A DNA stretch of 64,000 bases, taken from positions 56,864 through 120,863 of the forward strand of contig JACRFZ010000035.1 in the NCBI GenBank assembly GCA_016212515.1, given 5' to 3'. The position numbers and the translations under genes are program-made. Numbering within the stretch: position 1 is the stretch's first letter; each line of letters opens with the position of its first letter. The notes under the pieces were generated by a model. It was given only the letters and a program-made list of their open reading frames with translations. It was not told where the DNA came from and did no database searches. Of the stretch, positions 59,978 through 64,000 are shown in pieces. This stretch comes from Candidatus Melainabacteria bacterium. GTDB lineage: Bacteria; Cyanobacteriota; Vampirovibrionia; Obscuribacterales; Obscuribacteraceae.

Positions 59978-62005
59978 CTACATGGAGACGGAGCCGCGCC
60001 CTTCACTGAGGGCCGATGCCGGTTCCTCTTCCACAATTTTGGGGGTAATCAAAAGCATCAATTCGGTGCGGTTGCGACCCTTGATTGTGTTACGGAAGAA
60101 AGCGCCAAGCACAGGCGCTTCCGCCAGATACGGCACCTTGGCCAACTGAGCCGCTTCCGTCTCGGTGAAAAGTCCACCCAAAACGAGGGTCTGTCCGTCC
60201 TTGATGCGCACTTCCTGAGACATAATGTCGCGCACATTCAAAAGGGTTACCACGGTCGTACCAAAAACCTGAGGAGGACCAAGGGGAGTGGAGACCTGAG
60301 GTCGCAGGCGCATGCTGACAAAGCCATCCTGGGTGACACGGGGCAGCACGTTCAGGAAGATTCCGGCCTTGGTCAGTTCAACGTTGGTGGTAACAACACC
60401 AAGGCTGACCGTGGAAGTAACTTTATGCACGACTTCGGAAGCAATCGTAATCAGCGCTTCCGTATTATCAACCACGACGATGGAGGGGTTAGCCACCAGT
60501 TTGGCTTTATTCGTCTGCAACATCATATTGACGGAGAGATTCACCACATGCGGTACCGTGGCAATGTTGGCCCGGCCGCCGGCCCGGCCGTCGGCAGCCA
60601 GCAAGTTAAAGGCCGATTGAGCGGTGGAAAGAGCGGTGACGTTGGCAATCGTTGGTGGTGTAAGAGGCAGAAGCGAACCCACCAGACCATTGAAACCGGT
60701 GCCGAAGAAGTTGCTGGCCGCCTGGGTAGTATTGGTACCGGTGAAGGGAATAGCCGGGATGGCCGGGTTAGGCACGGCGTTGGCGGCTGAACCCAAACCT
60801 GGCAGGAAAGACTTGAGAGGGGCCTGGGAATTACCCATGATGGAAGTGGAAAGACCCTCGCCCTGCATATTCAAGGTGGCACCCAGTTGCCTGATACCCT
60901 GGTTGTTCAATTCCACCAGGCTGGCCTGAATATGCACTTGCTTGGGGCGCCTGTCCATCAAGCGAATTGCTTCCTCGGCGATGGTGACGTCGTCCTGGGT
61001 GCCGACCACAATTACCTGGCGATTTTTCACGTCCGGCAAGACGATGGCGCCACCACCATTAGGGTCAACGGCATAGTCGGTGTTAACTTCCAGATGAGCG
61101 CGAATCTGCTGGGTACCGGGATCAACGGCGGCGTTGTTAAAGCCCACCCCTTCCTGGGTCTGGGCTCGGGAAATGCCGCGCAAGCTGCGAGGTTGCGTCT
61201 CCAGTTGATAGCTCTGGGTAGCATCCGTCTCCGTATTCTGCGAATCTTTATCGTTGTTCTTGCTGCCCGACTTCTCACCCGTCGGTCCACGCAAATCGCT
61301 GCCTTGCGACTGCCCTTCTCTTTCAGCGGCCGACTCTTCTACATTTTCCTTCTGAGTATGACTTCTTATCTGGGTTTTGAAATCAGGCAGGTAACCTTTG
61401 TTGAAAATGGAAGCGGAGAGCAATGCCGCCACATCATAGGGATGGGAATAGCTGAGCTTGAATGCTTTGGCCACAGGGCGGTTTAAACCCAATTGCACCA
61501 TGGCCTGAGTGGAAGCAACGATAACCGTAGAATTATCCAGGGTGCGGCTGGTGAGCGCAGCGGCCGCCAGCACACTATCCATGGCTTCGTTCAAGGTCAC
61601 GTCTCTCAGTTCACCGGTGATTTTGCCGGCGCAAGATTTGTCGATGATGATATTGAGATTACCGCGCCTGGCAATTTCACTGATTACTTCCCGCACCGGC
61701 GTATCCCGGAAACTGAGATTATGAATCAAGGACTCCTGGGCAAAAAGCTTGAACGGTCGGCGTATCTGCACCGTTCCTACGGTAGCGGGCAGGCTTTTAC
61801 GGGAGGTCGGCGTCATGCTGCCCTGGGCCAACTTGGCACCGTCGGCGACACCATCAGTTGCTTCGCCGGGCTTCTTCTCGGCAGGGGAATAAGTGAGACC
61901 GGAAGCGCCGTCTTCACCCAGACAAGGCAGAGCGGCCAGCGCCACTATTAGTGGTGCCAAGATACCGCCCAGGGCGCTGCTTGCAAATTTAGGACCGATC
62001 TTCAT
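59978..62005 (-). CDS. Secretin (PilQ/GspD family)
   Basis: A 675-residue outer-membrane secretin. A signal peptide (1-30) is followed by an STN-type domain (about 95-165, LSFRDTPVREVISEIARRG), a secretin N domain (about 178-350, interrupted by a low-complexity Gln/Ser/Asp insertion around 215-300), and the secretin domain (about 440-660) with VPHVVNLSVNMML, the VANPSIVVVDN strand, the RLRPQVSTPLG stretch and QEVRIKDGQTLVLGGLF. These multimers form the outer-membrane channel for type IV pili or type II secretion; the nearby TadE-like pair favours a pilus role. No other pil or gsp genes are present. The last residues end in a typical end-of-barrel segment. Confidence 0.92.
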   Translation of the reverse strand: MKIGPKFASSALGGILAPLIVALAALPCLGEDGASGLTYSPAEKKPGEATDGVADGAKLAQGSMTPTSRKSLPATVGTVQIRRPFKLFAQESLIHNLSFRDTPVREVISEIARRGNLNIIIDKSCAGKITGELRDVTLNEAMDSVLAAAALTSRTLDNSTVIVASTQAMVQLGLNRPVAKAFKLSYSHPYDVAALLSASIFNKGYLPDFKTQIRSHTQKENVEESAAEREGQSQGSDLRGPTGEKSGSKNNDKDSQNTETDATQSYQLETQPRSLRGISRAQTQEGVGFNNAAVDPGTQQIRAHLEVNTDYAVDPNGGGAIVLPDVKNRQVIVVGTQDDVTIAEEAIRLMDRRPKQVHIQASLVELNNQGIRQLGATLNMQGEGLSTSIMGNSQAPLKSFLPGLGSAANAVPNPAIPAIPFTGTNTTQAASNFFGTGFNGLVGSLLPLTPPTIANVTALSTAQSAFNLLAADGRAGGRANIATVPHVVNLSVNMMLQTNKAKLVANPSIVVVDNTEALITIASEVVHKVTSTVSLGVVTTNVELTKAGIFLNVLPRVTQDGFVSMRLRPQVSTPLGPPQVFGTTVVTLLNVRDIMSQEVRIKDGQTLVLGGLFTETEAAQLAKVPYLAEAPVLGAFFRNTIKGRNRTELMLLITPKIVEEEPASALSEGRGSVSM

Positions 62006-62081
62006 CGCCGCTATTTTACCTCTTTGACACCGGTCTTCCCTTAAAAGAAGCAGTTTGATGAGAGGGAGCTAACAATTGCCC

Positions 62082-63158
62082 TTATTTGTGTTTGAGACCG
62101 GTGAGTCCGTTCAAGGCGATTTCCAGGTTATTGCGCGCCTCGGCCAGGTGCGGATTGAGGCGCAAAGCCAGACGCAATTCCACCACACTGGCGGAAATAT
62201 CCCCCTTGCCATAAAGAGCAAAACCCAGATCGTTTCTGGCTTGCGCGTTCAGAGGGTCAAGTTGCACGGCCTGCCGAAACTCTTCAACGGCGGCAGGCAC
62301 GTCCTTGCTGGCATAAAGGGCGCGCCCCAGGGCCATATGAGCGTCGCTGGAGGTGGGATCAAGCAGGGTAGCTTGCCTGGCGGTGCGCAGGGCACAGTGG
62401 TAGTCACCGGCCACCAAAAGGGCCTTGGTCAAAGCGGCATGGGCGATGGAAGAGGAAGGGTCGGCGGAAACCGCTTGCCGACCGGCCTTAATCGCTCCAT
62501 GAATATCACGGGCGGCAAGCAGAGCCTGAGAAAGTCCGGCTAGAAACTGGTCACTGGGTTTCAAGCGCGCCGCCAGGCGGTACTCATTCACTGCTTCCGA
62601 GATCTCACCGCGGCGAAAGAGGCTTTCCGCAAAATAATAATGAGCTTCCGCCACATCGGCATTGATAGTCATAGCCCGCTTGAACTCCAGCTCGGCGGAA
62701 GCCTCGTCCATAGACAGATCAAGCACCCGGGCCAGCATAATGTGTGCCAGATAGTCTTCCGGGTTTATGGCCACGGCCCTTTTCATTTCAGTGGCGGCGC
62801 CCTGCAAATCCCCGGCCAGGAAGAGATAAGTACCAAGACGCAATCTTAAATTTCCGTCATGGGGATTGTCGGTAACCTTGCGCCGGAGCTGAATGATGAC
62901 ATCGCCGACAGAGCGCAAATCCACAGTCACCGGGCTGGTATTCATTAACTTGATTAAAGAGAGCTGAGTGCCCGTAAGCGCCTGGACCTGAGCAAAACTG
63001 AAAGTTATGCCCAGGGCAAAAACCAGTTTATAGAGAAATGAAATTCGACGATATGCAACTATTAGCTTGTACCTGAGACTGCAGAAGAATGGAAACAATG
63101 ATAGCAAGCATTGGCAAGATACCCCGGAGCTGTTATGTGCATATTCCGTTCTGCTCAC
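62082..63158 (-). CDS. Secreted TPR-repeat protein
   Basis: A 358-residue protein from GTG 63158. A hydrophobic N-terminal part (about 40-62) looks like a signal peptide or anchor; in-frame TTG codons at 63107 and 63098 are possible starts that avoid most of the overlap with the divergent hemW. The rest is an array of about seven TPR units in good register, for example AHIMLARVLDLSMDEASAEL and AHMALGRALYASKDVPAAV. It is 76 bases upstream of the secretin on the same strand and could be its assembly factor (pilotin-like role), as TPR proteins often are. Confidence 0.8.
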   Translation of the reverse strand: MSRTEYAHNSSGVSCQCLLSLFPFFCSLRYKLIVAYRRISFLYKLVFALGITFSFAQVQALTGTQLSLIKLMNTSPVTVDLRSVGDVIIQLRRKVTDNPHDGNLRLRLGTYLFLAGDLQGAATEMKRAVAINPEDYLAHIMLARVLDLSMDEASAELEFKRAMTINADVAEAHYYFAESLFRRGEISEAVNEYRLAARLKPSDQFLAGLSQALLAARDIHGAIKAGRQAVSADPSSSIAHAALTKALLVAGDYHCALRTARQATLLDPTSSDAHMALGRALYASKDVPAAVEEFRQAVQLDPLNAQARNDLGFALYGKGDISASVVELRLALRLNPHLAEARNNLEIALNGLTGLKHK

Positions 63159-64000
63159 ATAAGTGTCATTTTTGCGATTTTGCCGCTTTTGCCGGGCTAG
63201 AGGCCCGGGAACCGGAATATTTTCAGGTTCTGGCCCGGGAAATTACCACCCGACTGACGGACTTCCGAAAGGAGAATGAGGGTGAAATTGTTCTCGATAC
63301 CCTCTTTGTGGGCGGAGGCACCCCCGGTCTTGCCAGAATCGAAGAGCTTGCCCTCATGAAGTCGACCCTGGAAGAGTTCTGCACCTTAAGCCCTGATTGC
63401 GAAACTTCCCTGGAGACGACCCCCCATGCCATCAGCGAGGCTAAGGCGGCCGACTGGCTGCAACTGGGCATAAATCGGCTCTCCATAGGCATCGAATCTT
63501 TTCAAGACGGTGAGCTTCAGGCCATGGGCAGGGATCACAGCCGTTTACAGGCCCTGGAAGGAATTGAGGCAGCCGCCAGAGCCGGGCACAAGAATATTTC
63601 CCTGGACTTTATGTACGGTCTGCCCGAGCAAACACTGGCTTCCTTCAAAGACACCCTGCAGGAAGCAGTAAGGCTTTCCGAACACTTACCAATTCAACAC
63701 ATTTCCGCCTATGGACTGGAAATTGCCGTAAACGCTCCCCTGCTCTTGCGCTATCCCCGCGACAGCAAAGCTTATGTCGATGAGGAAGGCTTTGTGGCTA
63801 TGTTTGAAACCCTGGTAGAGACCCTGGAGGATGCCGGTTTTAAACAATACGAGGTCTCAAACTTTGCCAGAGAAGGCTTCGAAAGTCGCCATAACATCAC
63901 CTACTGGAAAAACGAACCCTACTTCGCTTTCGGAGTGGGCGCCCATCGCTATGTGAACGGAGTGCGCAGCGCTAATTCCAAATCGTTTAATGTCTACATG
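63098..64000 (+). CDS. hemW: HemW-like radical SAM protein, 3' end outside the window
   Basis: An open frame of 301 codons running off the right edge. The radical SAM motif is CSHKCHFCDF, with three cysteines and the Phe-Cys typical of HemW, preceded by SCYVHIPF. LFVGGGTPGLA, the QTPHA-type TTPHAISEAKA, RLSIGIESFQD and NISLDFMYGLPEQT are family regions. HemW is a heme chaperone related to coproporphyrinogen dehydrogenase HemN but with one Cys fewer. ATG 63089 (two codons upstream in frame) is an alternative start. It is divergent from the TPR gene with overlapping 5' ends. Confidence 0.9.
   Translation, partial: MIASIGKIPRSCYVHIPFCSHKCHFCDFAAFAGLEAREPEYFQVLAREITTRLTDFRKENEGEIVLDTLFVGGGTPGLARIEELALMKSTLEEFCTLSPDCETSLETTPHAISEAKAADWLQLGINRLSIGIESFQDGELQAMGRDHSRLQALEGIEAAARAGHKNISLDFMYGLPEQTLASFKDTLQEAVRLSEHLPIQHISAYGLEIAVNAPLLLRYPRDSKAYVDEEGFVAMFETLVETLEDAGFKQYEVSNFAREGFESRHNITYWKNEPYFAFGVGAHRYVNGVRSANSKSFNVYM

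Overview
The window reads as chromosomal DNA of a Gram-negative, aerobically respiring, apparently non-photosynthetic bacterium. My best guess is a Cyanobacteria relative of the Melainabacteria/Vampirovibrionia type (Obscuribacter-like). The clues are a cyanobacterial-style group 2 sigma factor, an HNH endonuclease and a BtpA family protein of kinds common in cyanobacteria, LPS genes (lpxK, waaA, a glycosyltransferase 9), a cbb3 oxidase, many secreted TPR proteins, and no photosynthesis genes. The lineage is inference; no rRNA, tRNA, insertion sequence, phage or CRISPR was seen.

Layout. 1-4.2 kb: a partial unknown gene, a secreted TPR protein and a sigma factor. 4.2-13.1 kb: one leftward block of twelve genes ending at a clear terminator. 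It encodes cbb3 oxidase (CcoN, a fused CcoO-CcoP, CcoS), a diheme cytochrome c lipoprotein, a Rieske protein, two different cytochromes b, an FlpD/MvhD-like iron-sulfur protein and four small membrane proteins. This is the most interesting part. The large cytochrome b keeps the p-side heme histidines but has Arg and Tyr where the n-side heme histidines should be. The second cytochrome b keeps all four histidines and carries a C-terminal two-cluster ferredoxin domain, followed by the FlpD-like gene. Together they look like a branched Rieske/cytochrome b complex that could exchange electrons with soluble iron-sulfur carriers. 13.5-24 kb: pth, gcvPA, lepB, a GAF/HD-GYP protein, an RNase J paralogue that has lost most active-site residues, an acyl-CoA synthetase and an HExxH protein. 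24-36 kb: a vWA/TPR pair, an M20 dipeptidase, a thioredoxin-like protein, and two divergent groups (RidA, ALDH, SDR, saccharopine dehydrogenase-like leftwards; asparaginase, KynB-like cyclase, BtpA, TPR rightwards) that suggest kynurenine/aminomuconate breakdown.

36-50.5 kb: a Ser/Thr kinase, ribF-recF divergent from gyrB and a CDP-alcohol phosphatidyltransferase, then a leftward HNH-priA-waaA-lpxK-GT9 group for lipid A/Kdo assembly. 50.5-56.1 kb: rpsB-tsf-pyrH-frr-glmS in the classical order, with GC-rich hairpins between the first genes and a strong terminator after glmS. 56-64 kb: a secreted protein of unknown role, two TadE-like pilin-class proteins, a thioredoxin-like reading frame split by an in-frame TGA, a secretin, a TPR protein and the start of hemW.
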